From contig OX419755.1 in assembly GCA_948567375.1 (NCBI GenBank), positions 14,141,001 through 14,205,000 on the forward strand: a stretch of DNA of 64,000 bases, in the 5' to 3' direction. This DNA comes from Lunularia cruciata. Taxonomy: Eukaryota; Streptophyta; Marchantiopsida; Lunulariales; Lunulariaceae. Below are positions 1 to 12,562 of the stretch, one piece after another. A program made the translations under genes and the position numbers. Position 1 is the first letter of the stretch, and each line of letters starts with the position of its first letter. Under the pieces are notes generated by a model, which saw only the letters and a program-made list of their open reading frames with translations, had not been told where the DNA came from and did no database searches.

Positions 1-2186
1 TCTCATCAGAGTTGATGTCGAACAAGCCTTCTCCCCTATGCAAAGCCTCATCTTAGACAAAAATAACCATCTACTTGCGGAATCTATTTACAAGCACATG
101 ATTATGATATTCAACTGCGATATGCTCTAATCTTCATGTAAAAAATATTTCCACATTTGACTTCTGATTTTCAGTGATTTAAAGTCCACTGAAATTCCAC
201 TTTTTGTAATCTAATATTCTGCAGTTTTGAATAAACTAGTGACTATACTCTGAAGATTATCTATAGCCAGAGTAAATTCATGTAAATGAATTTGATTCCT
301 ATCTTATCCATAGGATGAACTCCTGGATAATTGAACATGTGTGATAATTGAATGCTATAAATGCCTAGATCCTTGACATAATTATCATGTAGAAGATTGT
401 TACTCTTTGTATGCAAACATGATTAAAATCCTCTTACAAACATGATGTGTTTTGGACTACTCATGATGGTGCTTTAGTTGGTATTTTCACTACATACAAA
501 AATTCCAAAATAATACTTTATTGGAAATCTGTCAAGTTTTCCACGTAGTGCAAGGGTGTACATGAAAAGAAGAGGTCCATAGTCTAATTATTTTGTTATT
601 TTGCAAGAAGTATATCATTTTTAAAGATTAGATTTGATAGAAGATTGCAAGAAGATTGCAAGAAAGAAGAGCAAGAGAAAATGGAGTGAGGGAGGAAGGA
701 ATTAAGAGCTTAGGATTTACAATGAGTAAAAAAAAAGAGAAAGATGGAAAAAAATTAGGGATTATGAAATTTGATAGATCACTCTAACATGAAGGACTTT
801 CACAAGAAAGATTGGCTTATTGGTTTACACCTGATTAAGTCATTAAGTTGGGATGGCTAAAAAAATTCAAATAGAAAATTCTATCAAATTGATTTGGGAG
901 ATGGATCTTGATGCACTTGAGTTGGAGGTAAGCATTGGAATGAAGTACCCCACCCCATGTGAATATTTCATACAAAGTCTTGCCAACTAGAATTCCATTT
1001 TCATTTGTAATGTCACAATTTAGATCAAGCTTGTTTCAATTTTGTGAATTGCTACCTTTGACCCATATTGACCTTTGACCTACTCCAATAGACCTCCCTC
1101 CCAATTAATTTTTTAATTTGGTTTTGGTTTTTATGTTTGATGATGGTTCATTTTGTGTTTTGTGAGGTTTTTTGTGTATAGTTTGTGAGCACTTAGGATC
1201 AAGACACTCACACAATGAGTGTTAGTCAAAGACTATTCACTTTGAAATTCTTTTTCCATGTATTGATAAATCATGGATGGGATCCTTGGGAGCTTGGGAG
1301 ATTAAAGGACTTGAGGATCATTAGAGAGATCTTTGCTTTACAAAGTGGGAGTATAGGAAGAAGAGGACTACTTCTCACCATTCCATGCAAGACTTCTCAT
1401 TTAGGTGATATCTTGCTAAGTAGTGTGCATGTCAGACATGGAGATCATTTTTCCAGATGATGAATTCACTTCTCATCCTGCTATGAGGCCCAAGGGGGTG
1501 CATGGGCATATTATACTCAATGTGAAGACCAGGATGATGAGGTCTGGTATAGAGTTGATGCTACTTGTTGTTGAAGTTGATTTTTCATTCTTAAATAAAT
1601 AACTCCACATATGGATAGTAGATATCTTAAGAAGGACATTTGTAGGACAATTTTTCATTCATCTTTTCTTAAAGAGAGGATTTATGGGAGAGGACAATGT
1701 GACATACAAAAGCACCAGAAAGGAGGAGGAAGAGGTCTTCATCTATGATGCATAGGATGAGGATGAGAAGGGTAAGTGAGAGTAGAGTAGTGATCAATTT
1801 TGGAATAAATGTTTCTTCATTTGTATGATCTTTTTACTACACATAACAAATGAACTTCCACAAGTTCTTATTGGTACTATTTATATACTTAAATTTGACA
1901 TTAAAAAAATGTGTGCACAAGTCACCATCTTTATATTTTTCCTTTAGAGGACCTTATGTTGGATGGTGGAGGTCACCATCCCATGTTGTTCCTTTAGAGG
2001 ACCCATCTTAGGTGGTGAAGTAGTAAGAGGAAGTGAGGAGGCACATACATTACCCATTGTTGAGTTAGGCTTTGATGGGGAGACACCACCATTATTTGGA
2101 CTAGAGAGAGAGAACTAGGATCTGTTGAGCTAGGAGAGAGTGAGGCACAAGCACTGGAGGTAGACTTGAAGAAAGAGCACCTTCTT

Positions 2187-2189
<3 letters not shown>
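1..2189. other. AT-rich stretch without recognisable gene
   Basis: Both strands carry only short open frames of at most about 80 codons, with stops spread through all frames and no domain I can name. The sequence is low-complexity A/T-rich DNA. I see no LTR ends, inverted termini or tRNA-like fold here. Confidence 0.6.

Positions 2190-2248
<59 letters not shown>
2190..2248. repeat. (GA)n microsatellite
   Basis: An uninterrupted GA dinucleotide run of about 59 bp. It creates artificial Arg-Glu frames on the plus strand and Leu-Ser frames on the minus strand, which should not be read as protein. Confidence 0.97.
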
Positions 2249-2249
<1 letters not shown>

Positions 2250-3683
2250 TCTAGCAATGAAGGAGGAACACTTTGGGACCACAAAGAGGACACAAGCTAA
2301 GAAAATGGTTGAGTTAGATAGGGTCGTGTTTGAGAGAGAGGCGTTTGTGGAGGGTTGGAGGCTTCAAGAGGAGTTTTACATGAGAGAGTCTAGTATTACT
2401 CAAACTCGGTTAAAGGGGACTTAGACTATTCTACATGAGGCTAGGGCTTGGAGTTCATGTGCTAGGCAAGATATAAGGATACAAATAGACACACATGTGC
2501 ATACTCATGTGATGTAGACTATCAATATAGAGAGGTTCACCATGGGATGAAAATTTACTATCTATATAGAGAGTGTAAATGATGAGATACCGACTATTGG
2601 TATATAAATGCAATCTTGTGCAACATAGACTCATACAATAGGAGCCCCTCAAGAGAGCCTAGTGTGATAACACTTGAGATGGATATTTTTTCATGGAGAC
2701 CACAAGTTTCACATGACCTTTCACCCTCATCTCCTTTTAAAGATGTTGACATAACAATAAAGTGCTTGAGGAGAGAGGATGAGTTTAAGAGACAAGGTTT
2801 CTATGCTTGAGGACTTGTAATTGAGGATAGCCTTACCTACATAGTTCATTCCTTGTATTATTTCTACTTACAATAGGCAAAGAAAGATCTTAGTTTTGGA
2901 CATTGGTTGTTTAGTGTACATTATGTGGGAGAGCAATCCTCTCTTCACCTTGTGATGTGATTTGACACATCAATTTGAATGTACTTCTTAAAAACGTATG
3001 ACTTCATTTTTATATGTACATCAAGTTGGAGTTAGAGAGTTCATTTCATGTTGTGTGACCTCATTTGAGGTTATCATTGGATAAATAGCTCAAAGAGAGT
3101 GTTAAAATACTTCCTTGGTCCATGTAGGAGGATTGTTTCCTACCCAAGGGAGTATACATTGGGCAATGCCTCATGGCCTTGTTGGAGGGGATAGATAGAT
3201 AGATGGAGCCATGGAAAGGTGACATCCTTAAGCTTTATTTAGCTTTTATTGCTCAAGCTTTATCAATTAGGGATATATTGATAGTTGATAGTGTAATACT
3301 TTCATATTACAAGAATCATCTCCATAGTGCTATCTATCCTGCTAGACCTACTCCTTTTCATAAAAGAGTAGGCACAACAAAAACCTCATCACTGGACCTA
3401 TTGATAGTTCTACTAAATAGATTTAGAGTGGACACATGCTCGACTATTGACTTGTTTACTAAAGAGTGGACTTCATCTTCATGATGTCATCTTAGGGATT
3501 ATAATGTGGATCTATATGAAGGTTTACCTACATCCTTGTATATTTGAGTATAGATCCATAGCTTATTTCCACACCTTGATGTAGCAATAGAGTGCCTTGG
3601 AAATAGAACAATATAAACTACTCCAATGATATATGGAGTTATTATCTACATTGATTTGTGGATCACTTGAACATTTCAACTAC

Positions 3684-3686
<3 letters not shown>
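2249..3686 (+). other. Unassigned stretch with short plus-strand frames
   Basis: Directly after the GA run, plus-strand frames interrupted by TAG stops can be followed to about 2810, and a separate 93-codon frame lies at 3203-3484. The first could be a decayed coding region, but I recognise no domain. There is no start context, terminal repeat or neighbour that gives it a function. Confidence 0.3.

Positions 3687-3735
<49 letters not shown>
3687..3735. repeat. (TA)n microsatellite
   Basis: A pure TA run of about 49 bp inside A/T-rich non-coding DNA. Confidence 0.97.
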
Positions 3736-3738
<3 letters not shown>

Positions 3739-4794
3739 TTTTATAGAGTTGTGGAGTTATTGTAATGATATTTGTATCTCACTTATACTTTTAAGCTACA
3801 CTTGTTTATGTAATAATTGATTGTTATATCTCTTGTACATTTTAGCTTTGTATATATGTATAAAATAGGTTTTTGGTATGATTCTTAGTGGTAATTTGAT
3901 TCCTTTAGCAGCTTACATTTCAATTTTTATAGCAAATAAATGGATGATTTTTGGTAGCAATTGATAAATAAATCTGACTTTTTGCGGCCTGTTCAATTTT
4001 AATGCGGATGGGTGTTTTGAGTTTTATGGTTTTTTTTGCCTTTCATGGTGTCCAAAGAACTTGCAATAGAATTGTGCATAATTTATTTATTTATTTGTTC
4101 ATTATTTTTTTTAATTTTTTTTTCTTTATATATATTGGGGTTGTGGAGTTATTGTAATTATGGATTTTTGTATCACTTGTACTTTTATATTTTTAATGAT
4201 TGATTAGTATATTTCTTATCTATTTCATCATTGTACATATACAGTTCATTTTGTGGACTTGTGGAGTTTGTGGAGTTATTTTTATGATTGGTTTTTGTAT
4301 CACTTCTACCTTTTACATACATTGGTTATTTTAATGATTGATTTATGTGTCACTTGTACATTTAAAAATTTGGGTACATATAAATATGTAGCTTTTAACA
4401 TATATACATAATCATATTTGGCACATGCAGCACCTTAACACTTCACTCTAAAACTTTTTGTTTGCATGGAGATGGAAATTTCTTGATCTCCTTGGAAGAA
4501 ATACACAAATCATAGAAAGTATTTAATATACATTATGATGGTTCCTTTATGCTTTGAATGTGAACAAAGTGGAGAACCTCCTTTACCTCAACAAACCACT
4601 TGTGCCCCTGAAAACACCCTTAAGCTCCATTGAACCCTCTATGCCACCAACAAACTCCATACCCCATGCCCTACAAGAAGACACTCTTACTCACTTGCAA
4701 ACCTCCTCTACGCACCTTGCATACACCAATTCAAAAGCTCAAATTTGGTCTTGCACGCCATGCTCAATACACAAAACACATAATAGTAACAAAC

Positions 4795-4797
<3 letters not shown>
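3736..4797. other. A/T-rich non-coding stretch
   Basis: T-rich plus-strand DNA with several near-repeats of the phrase 'gtggagttattgtaat' at about 3758, 4144 and 4267, suggesting a degenerate short tandem or dispersed repeat. No coding potential is visible apart from frames running into the following AT microsatellite. Confidence 0.5.

Positions 4798-4860
<63 letters not shown>
4798..4860. repeat. (AT)n microsatellite
   Basis: A 63-bp AT dinucleotide run. Three overlapping frames that cross it read as Tyr-Ile repeats and are artefacts. Confidence 0.97.
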
Positions 4861-4862
<2 letters not shown>

Positions 4863-5040
4863 ACAGAAATTAAGCTCTAAGGAGCAGAAAGCATATGTCC
4901 ATCTACCATACCAATAGAATCCAATTGTTGTATGTCTATGCTTGTTTGTTTGTTGCCATAACAATAGAATCCAACTACCACTAAGGACCATATTTTGGCA
5001 TCACTAAGAATCCAAGTTTACTTTTACATATAAATATATT

Positions 5041-5061
5041 TTTATTTATTTATTTATTTAT
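5041..5061. repeat. (TTTA)n microsatellite
   Basis: About five copies of TTTA. Confidence 0.85.
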
Positions 5062-6990
5062 GGGGCCAATAACCTCATACTAGTTTTTGAATAAACTCAC
5101 CACACCTCTCATTAGCCTACCAGCTATAGTGCACATGAATGGCCCAAATGATAGATCATATTGGTGCCACATTGTACAAACAAAGAAATAGTACCTCCAA
5201 CAAATAACCAATATAAATACAGTAAAACTAATATAGATACCATCATATGCAATTTTTGCAATATATTTTTTTAAAGAAGGAGAAACATTGGAATACCAAG
5301 CGAGGAACTACCAACAAAATACATTGGAGGAAGAGTTAGTAGAGCCTAAGATGATAGATATGGTTGAAAGGAGAGTGGTGGTGGAAGTGGAAGCACCTTT
5401 TTATCATTGGCATTATGTTGCCTATTGCATGTCCTATAAATTGTGCTCAAATTCCACATCTCTTTTGGTTGGTGTTACTTTTGAAGTTCATTTCAAAATT
5501 ATTGATTGATGTACCAAATGCTAATGGATTGCATTGCATGCTTATGCTTGTTTTAGTGTGGCCTTGTGGATGTATAGTTAGTACTCATTTGAATGCTAAC
5601 TTCTTGCATTTCAAGCTATGTAATGGTTTGTTCTAAAAGGTGTTGATCGTGTGGTTGCATATGGCAAGCCTCTCCTCAGTACGACCAAAGGAAGAAGCTA
5701 AGGAGAAAGATGCTCCTACTTAAGCAACATCAACTTGAGTTGGAAGATAGGATGGAAGCTATTGTATCCACCAATTTTGATCAAAATTTGAGATTGAAAT
5801 TCTAGCTTGTTGCAAAAGAATTTGCTAAATATGGTATAAGCATAGAATGCCCATTGTTGATGTGAAGACATTGTGATATTTTTTGTGCTCTCATCCATTA
5901 ACAAGCACTTGGAAAACTTCTTCAACTCCTCATTCAAGGTAGCCAACTCCTCATTGATACTTGTAACCACACTCTTTGAATATGACTGGTTATGCTTCAA
6001 AGGAAGTTAGCTTCTTTCCTTGGCATGTTGTTGGCTGATCTCATGCCATTAATCACTGCAAGTTTGACACCTTGCCTCTTTCCAACATACACCTTTTTCT
6101 TCCAAAATTCCTTAGTCTAGTTAGAATCAAAAAGAAGTAGCTGACCGGCAAGGAAGAAGGAAGATTTATTGTTGTTTGTCTTTCATCCAAGGGAAAGTGA
6201 AATTTGTTGGAGAAATTTGATCTGAGAGATGTGCAACAAGGTAAGGTCAATATTGTGAAACATGGAGGAGGGCCCACACCAAGGAAGTTCAACAAAGAAA
6301 GCCCACAACTCTACAAACCTTTAGCAAAGGAAGCCTTTGTCCTAAAGGACCTTCATCCTTGAAGAAGACTCTTGGCCTTAATTAGCCTTTGTCTTGGAAC
6401 AGCCTCAGCTTGAAATTCAGTCAGTTTGAAAAAATCCCAAGGACTTAAATGTGACGCTGACATATCAAGAACCATGAGTCATGACTGTTTGTTTGTACCA
6501 AAACATTCACATGTGTGAGACATGACCGCTCACACCAAGTACACCTACCAAACATGTATAATGGTTCAACCAAAAATTTAAATACTTGAGGAATACTGGT
6601 CACCTTTTAACTTTTGTAAAATTAGACAAGTGTGTTGTAGCTAGGATTGAATTCTCCTCATCTTTGGCAAGAAGTTGTAAAATTATGAGCCGGGAGTGAA
6701 TCATTGTAAGAAAGGGAAATTATGAGAAATGAAGGGAAAGAAGTAGTGACAACTCCTCAAGCACCCCAAGTGCAGAAAGAGAGTGCCTGATTTCATGAGA
6801 AAAGCCCTACGACTAACCAAGTGAGCACTCCACTTAAGGCAAGAGTTTCTTTGTAACAAGAAGGTTGAGTACTTGTTATGGAATTAAGAGTTGAGTGATA
6901 ATGCAATGTTGCATTAGATAAGAGAGAATAGGGATCCAAGGACAAAGAACTCAAGAGTGAATCTCTTTGCTTAGATAGAAGAGTACTCAT
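5062..6990. other. Unassigned decayed DNA
   Basis: Only short, stop-riddled frames are visible. The 6.05-6.35 kb part is richer in lysine, glutamate and glycine codons on the plus strand and may be an old coding remnant, but I cannot name a family. No terminal repeats or target duplications were found. Confidence 0.4.
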
Positions 6991-7049
6991 GGAGAGTGTG
7001 GGGCCCAAAAACTCTCCCCAAAATGCCAAGACCTTGAATCCTACTTGAA

Positions 7050-8000
7050 CTAATCAAGCTCCCAATAGGTGGCTCAAAATCTCCTCTTGGGATTCCTTGT
7101 TTCCCTGATCATTCTGTTCCACAAACTCCATCTGGGCAACTTGTTGAGGTTGTCCATTCCTGAGTGGATATTTAGCAATGCAATGTCCAACTTGGCAACA
7201 ATAAAAATAACCTCCATTTTGTCGCAATCTTTCTCTATTTGTTGTACCAAGTGGTCTCCATTGGATAGCATCAATCTCCATTGGTGTCGGTTTCTCCACT
7301 TGTGCATAGTGTATTGGTAGGCTTTGTGTAGGTCGAGGTCAAGACCAAGTTGTTGCAACCAAGGAATCAAAGCGCTCAGCCAATTGCATTGCTTCTTTTA
7401 CATTTTGTGGTTCCTGCATGGTCACCTCCAATTTGGTTTGTCCCTTCAATCCCCACACAAATTGATCCATAACTTCACCTTCTTGTATATCTGGAATTTG
7501 CATGATGATGTTCTGAAATTGTGTGATGTAGCTCCTTACAAAGCCAATTTGCTTCAACTTTGCCAGTTTATCTCGTGCAGCTTGGCTGGCATTTATAGTT
7601 TGAAACTGACCAAGTATTGCATCCTTGAATTTTGCCCATGTCAAAATTAGTGCAACAATATGTTGTTTAGCTTGCTCCACTCAGAATTGTCACCAAAGTT
7701 TTGTCACACCATCCAATTGGCTAGAAGCCAAGAGAATTTGTTTTTGTTCATCTTGAAGATTGGTGGCTTCAAAATAATGTTTGTAGTCAAACATAAAGTT
7801 TTCCACTGTTCTGAAAAGATTCTTATTATCAAACACCTTGGGTTTTGGAAATCAAATGCGGTCTTCTCCATCTCAAACTGGTAGTCTCTCTATATGTTCT
7901 TGTTGTTGCTACTCTTGTTCATCCAACAATCAAGTAAGGTGCTTGATTTGTTGCTACATTGCAAGGATAACATCCAGTATAGATGCCATAGCTACTACTC
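7050..8000 (-). pseudogene. Ty3/Gypsy gag polyprotein, broken
   Basis: Minus-strand remnant of a retrotransposon capsid gene. The longest intact piece (7339-7680) reads like the retrotransposon gag family core: 'TWAKFKDAILGQFQ', then a segment beginning 'ARDKLAKLKQIG', then 'QFVWGLKGQTKLEV' and a final '..AMQLAERFDSL'. Upstream, at about 7690-7870, another frame gives the preceding capsid segment with 'VENFMFDYKHYFEAT' and 'QLDGVTKLW'. Downstream, about 7150-7210, a single zinc knuckle is recognisable ('CCQVGHCIAKY'), but the first and last cysteines of the CX2CX4HX4C pattern are both replaced, by Tyr. At least two frame changes and stops break the gene. It sits just 3' of the LTR and primer-binding site at 8.25-8.6 kb. 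Protease and polymerase are missing, so the element is 3'-truncated near 7.0 kb. Confidence 0.85.
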
Positions 8001-8246
8001 TATCCCACTACTCTCAATTTATCTAATTGATTAACACATAGATGTAGCATGTCCACCGTTCTCCATAAGTTACAACTGGAAGTATCAAGGTTCCTCAAAC
8101 AAGGTGATCATATGTAGAAAACCTTACCCAAAACATGAGGTGATGAATTGGGTGAAATGATGCTTGGGTAATATCTAGACATGAAAATCCTTATGGTTTG
8201 GCCAAAGTAGATTTGGTGGTCCATAAATTCCATCCATTCCATTCCT

Positions 8247-8258
8247 ACTCTAATACCA
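8247..8258 (-). promoter_or_regulatory. Primer-binding site (initiator-Met tRNA)
   Basis: Read on the minus strand this is TGGTATTAGAGT, matching the plant tRNA-iMet primer-binding consensus TGGTATCAGAGC with two changes. It begins one base after the LTR end, as expected for a reverse-transcribing element running leftwards. Confidence 0.85.
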
Positions 8259-8363
8259 ATGTAAAATTCCAAGACCAAGGAGAGAAATAGGAGAATGGAA
8301 GCTCATATTTGGATACTTGAATGACGGAAAACTCCGAATGCCTAGTATGAGCTTTGGCTCTTG

Positions 8364-8371
8364 TATTTATA
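8364..8371 (-). promoter_or_regulatory. TATA box of the LTR
   Basis: Minus-strand TATAAATA in the context CCTATAAATACAAG, about 105 bp before the LTR end. It fits a U3 promoter with a short R-U5. Confidence 0.75.
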
Positions 8372-8390
8372 GGGATCATACAAAGCTCTT

Positions 8391-8545
8391 GAGAAGCTTC
8401 CTTGAGCCGCTTTCTTGGAGTGCAAGCCAAGTTAATTGAGAAGCTTCTCAAGAAGCTTCCTTCTAGAAGTCACTTACTTAGCATTTAAGCTAAGCTAGCT
8501 GGGAAGCTTCCCAAGAAGCTTCCTAGATACTTCTGGAATATTCTA
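8391..8545 (-). promoter_or_regulatory. Cluster of heat-shock-element-like motifs
   Basis: The canonical plant heat-shock element is three or more alternating nGAAn units. TTCTGGAATATTC at 8531-8543 is a perfect three-unit site. Further GAAnnTTC palindromes lie at 8393-8400, 8440-8447, 8452-8459, 8503-8510 and 8515-8522, and a TTCnnGAA lies at 8461-8468. All are 20 to 180 bp upstream of the TATA box. Heat control is an inference; the motifs themselves are seen directly. Confidence 0.6.
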
Positions 8546-8619
8546 GGCTAATTTGTCTTATTTGCTACTTTGTTAGCCCTACTAACTTTGTTGCTAAACT
8601 CACATTGTTACAATAGAGG

Positions 8620-10130
8620 TTGGTAGAAGAACCTCTTGTAAGGAAGAAGAAGCGGCCAACAACCTCTTCCAAGCCAAAGGTAAAAGTCAAGAAGACCCAG
8701 GTGGTGGAAGCTTTGGAAGAAGAGGAGGAAGTTGGACAACCAAAAGCAATATCCATTGCAAACAAGCAATCCTTCACTCAAATTATCATCTTTTTTGACG
8801 AGGCAAAAGAGGATTGAGGTAGAGAAGTACAATCTCTACCTCATACCTACCTACAATCTCTACCTAGCTATGACACCTCCAAGAGTGAAGTAAGACCTTT
8901 TGGCAGAAGCAAGAACACTTGCATCATGAAGGGACAATCAAGAAGCAGGACCTTCAAGCCCAAAGAAGATTGAGTGGAGAGTTCAAGGATAACATGACCT
9001 TCCTTGTTTCCTCAAGTAGATGAAGCAAAATTGCAAGAAGGAGGAGTACTCAAGGCCAAAGAAGTACTTGAAGTAGAAGAGATAATCAACGACACTGGCT
9101 CTTGTCAGGGAAGAGGAGAACTTTAGGCCAAAAATGAACTTCAACAAGAAGAACCACTTCAGGAAAAAGGAGGACTTCAAGACATGGGATTGTCAAAGAT
9201 AGATATTTTGGCAAGAATGAGAGAAAGATAGGACCAAGAAGAAACCACCCTCTGTGAAAATTGAGAAGGATGAGAGTGGAACTTTGGTCGTTTAGAACCA
9301 TGAAGGAGGCTAGTTCTAGCTGCAAGAGGCCTCACATGTTGTCATGGTACCTCTCTTCTAGCTCGTTATTCATGTGGTGCCCCCGCACTCAACTTCATAG
9401 AGCACCTCCTTCTTGCTAAGACTCCTTATGCCATGGGCAAGTAACAAACTATGTTACTTTTGTTAGGCATCTCCACCACATGGCACAAGGAGTCTTAGCA
9501 AAAAGAATGAAGGAAAAAAACAAATTGGCAGAAGTTTATGCCCAACATTTGGAAGTGGGGAAGCACAGCAATGATTAACTGTAGAAGGTGGCATGGCTCA
9601 GGAAAGAAAGAGCGGCCTTGGAGCAAAAATTGAAGGAAGAAGAACAAAGAAGGTAGGACAAAGAGGAGCTTTGTTGCAAGGAAGAAGAAAGACATCAAGT
9701 GCAACTTGAAGAGCAGGTGAAGGCTTAGGAAGAAGAAATTGATATTCTAAAAAGAGAGGTTGAGAAGGAAAAGGTGGCCCTTGTTGTGGCAGAAGTACAA
9801 CATCAAGAAGAGCATCAAGTAGCCAGAGTGCAGATCAAGAAGCTTGCCAAAATGGTCAAGGAAAATGAGGAGGAACAAGTGCAAGACAGCTCCACCATTT
9901 GAGAAGAAGTAATGATTGAGTTGCAAGACATCAAGATGCAACTCAACTTTGAGAAGACCAAAATCTTTGCAAAGATGGAGATGGTACAAGCTCAACTATT
10001 AGGAATTGTAGAGAAGGCAATAGAGTCCTCCTTGGAGAAGTTGAAGTCTTGAGAGTTGAGGTCTCAAGAGCAAGTTGTGAGTGGTGAAGGTTTACATGGA
10101 TGAGTGTCTACAACAATTGTTCAATAGACT
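8620..10130 (+). pseudogene. Charged coiled-coil protein remnant
   Basis: Beginning at 8620 an open 65-codon frame is rich in Lys, Glu and Val ('LVRKKKRPTTSSKPKVKVKK', then an acidic run). From about 9480 to 10060 stop-interrupted plus-strand frames read as heptad-like Glu/Lys/Leu helices, for example 'EIDILKREVEKEKVALVVAE' at about 9738. The composition suggests a long coiled-coil protein that has decayed. It starts 8 bp beyond the LTR at 8260-8612. I cannot name the family. A transduplicated host gene or a retroelement gag are both possible. A compositionally similar remnant lies at 61.4-62.7 kb. Confidence 0.4.
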
Positions 10131-11399
10131 TCATGAACATACCTTAGAGAAAATTGAGGATTCCACAAAGGCTCTATTGGATGTGATAATTGAATTATGA
10201 GACAAGATTTATTTATTGATTCATGTTTTTAATGGCAAGGGTAGTTTATTGCAATAGTTTTAAGAAGAAAGGAATTCTAGCTAGAAGGTAAAATGAGAGA
10301 GAAATGTTAAGTGTAGAACTTACCTTTGGCCTAGAACTACCTTTGGCCTTGAAGTGGTCTTTGTCCTAAAAGGCCTTGGCCTGAACACTTTCTAGACTTA
10401 GGATAAATTTTGTGGCCGAGAACTTGTAACCCATGTAAAGACAAGTTGAGTAGCAGAACTAGCGATAAGACACACAAGTAGTTCTTAATTGTGCATTAGG
10501 ATAAAATAAGGTAGGGATAGCAATGAGTGATGTAGATTTAATTACATTTACATCACTTAGCTGTAAATTATCTTCATTAGAAGTAGGAAACTATACATAG
10601 GGGTTGCAAACCATTGTAAACCAGCTCTTTCTTTCATAATCAAAATTTTCATGTACAAGGAACTTTGCAATCGTTAGCCCTGAGTTTCCTACACTTATTT
10701 GCTTGATTTTATGATTGGTTGAGTCATGGTGAGGAATGTTACAATAGGGATGTGCGTCTCATACCTACTTCAGAAATTTTCACTATATCAAGGAAGATAG
10801 CCTTCACATTCTAAAATAGCATGACAATGTAGGGAAGGTTTTTGGGAATACCAGAGCATTAAGAGGACAAATGATTAAGAGAACCAAGTAGGTAGCCAAG
10901 CACTTAGGATTACACCTTTTGGAAATGGTAGTCCATAGTTAAACAACATTGTCATAGTGATAGGACCTTTGTGAGTGAATGAACCTTTGGGATGAAATAG
11001 GCCCTTGACGTGAAAAGGCTCTTTAGGGAGGAGAGGCCTTTGGCATGAAGTGAGCCACCACTATCAAGAGCTTATTATAGTAGATATTTCATGAGAGTGG
11101 TTATTTCATTCTCTTTTTTGTTGTATACCATAGTGGGTGACACTACACTCTTTTGGGAGTGGTTTTTGTCTCAGAAGTTAAACAAGCAAGAATAGATAGA
11201 TATATTGTGACACTTTATCTTCATTTCTAGTCATTGCCAACCTATATCCTTGTAGAAACCACCTATTCTTACCTATTATACTATGAGTATATCAACATTG
11301 GGTTGTCACGGCAAGCACACTCAATTGTATTCTTGACCATTCCCGAATTGCCAATTGATACATGGATCCAACATTTATGGGTAGTATAGGCACCTTCTA
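10131..11399. other. Unassigned stretch
   Basis: No frame above about 80 codons and no recognisable domain. Phrases such as 'cctttggcct' recur at 10.32-10.38 and 10.97-11.05 kb and resemble wording near 6.31-6.40 kb, pointing to an old dispersed repeat whose borders I could not place. Confidence 0.4.
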
Positions 11400-12562
11400 T
11401 TTGTGACATTAAGATGTGATTGTAGTGGCAGATGCTTTGGAGCTATGCCACCAGAAATCATTCCTTGTAGATCAGCCAAGTGGATGTCAAGTAGAATAAG
11501 ACACTCTTATGAACATTTTCAACAAGATGATGAAGATTATACATGTACTCCTTTATATCAGTGAGTCAATGATGGTTTTCCTATATTTGGTGAATGCATG
11601 CTAAGACTCACTAGACTCAAAATATGTGCATTGTGTGGAAAAAAATTTCTTATGGAAATGCCAAACATAGAGAATTTGATAGATCCATGGAAGATTAAAG
11701 AAATTGCATTCATCAATGCTAGTTCTCTATTAGTGACAAAATTAACGTGGCATTCAAGATTGATATGAAGATTGTCAAAAAGAATTGTTCAGCTCTTTTA
11801 TTGACCAAGTAAAATTTTCCTAAGTTCCATTTCTCTTGAAGTAGAGGAACATGATGTATGTTTGATTTTTTGAGGTCACATCAATGCCATGAATCAATGG
11901 CATATGATACTGGTTGGTTTTGTATGGAAAATTCAAAAGCAAAATTATATTTGTTGTACAACTTTTAGCAATCTCTTTTTTGGTCTTTGGTATGCCAAAA
12001 ATTGTGTCAAAACCCCATCATTGTTGCACTATAATTGGTGTATTGTCCTCTTCTCAATAAGCACATCAAAAACTTCAATTGGAGAATGCACATCTAATCT
12101 CTTCTTTTGGTTGCACTCTTGAAATTGTAGATATCTTGAAGGCTGACTTTGTAGGCTTGATTTTGTTCATGAAGTGGACTAAAAATTTACCTTGACATGG
12201 TTTCAACCTTACACAATTTCTCAATGGTGTTTTTTGCATCTTCTATAAGGGTGTGTGCAAAAGGGTACACTACAAGATTTTTTTGGTTCATGGTTGTGGG
12301 TGCTATCCAAGATCTTTAACTTCCAACCACCATTGTCCTGTGGTAAGACCACTTGGAATGTGTAGTTAATTTGAAAAGTTGAATTGTTCTTGATATAGGT
12401 TTTAGGTCCAACATATTTCCTCCCATGTATACAACTCAAAGACATAACATTGATGTCATCTTTCAGTTTATCGCCAACAATATACATTTGTGTAACTTTC
12501 ACAACAAAGCCTTCTAAATTTACATAGGCTTGAAGAGAAGCATGTGCTTCTTCTAGGGTCAA
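11400..12562 (-). pseudogene. FAR1/MULE transposase, decayed
   Basis: The N-terminal 113-codon frame (12562 to 12221) matches the FAR1-type DNA-binding domain: a 'GFVVKV' strand, 'SCIHGRKYVGPKTY', 'FQINYTFQVVL' and the terminal 'LDSTHNHEP' that supplies the His-x-His ligands. The second zinc cysteine appears replaced by Tyr (INYTF). Beyond it the MULE transposase core can be followed only across frameshifts. Near 11.72 kb the minus strand reads 'FVTNRELALMNAI', the family's VTDRE..LMNAI catalytic segment with Asp changed to Asn. FAR1-domain proteins are either Mutator transposases or domesticated light-signalling regulators. The decay and repeat-rich context favour a dead transposon. I saw no terminal inverted repeats. 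Confidence 0.75.

Larger units (their letters stand above)
8260..8612 (-). repeat. 5' LTR of a minus-strand Ty3/Gypsy element
   Basis: Bounded on the plus strand by TGTAAAATTCC and ATTGTTACA, giving TG...CA termini and a length of 353 bp. The tRNA-iMet primer-binding site follows its end and the gag remnant lies about 250 bp further on. A TATAAATA box on the minus strand lies at 8364-8371. The region upstream of that box (8391-8543) is packed with alternating GAA and TTC triplets. No second LTR was found, so the element is truncated on its 3' side. Confidence 0.8.

Noticed and set aside
2188-2424. Arg/Glu-repeat protein
   Set aside because: The N-terminal part is translation of a GA microsatellite.
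4554-4991. Three Tyr-Ile repeat frames
   Set aside because: Translation of an AT microsatellite on both strands.
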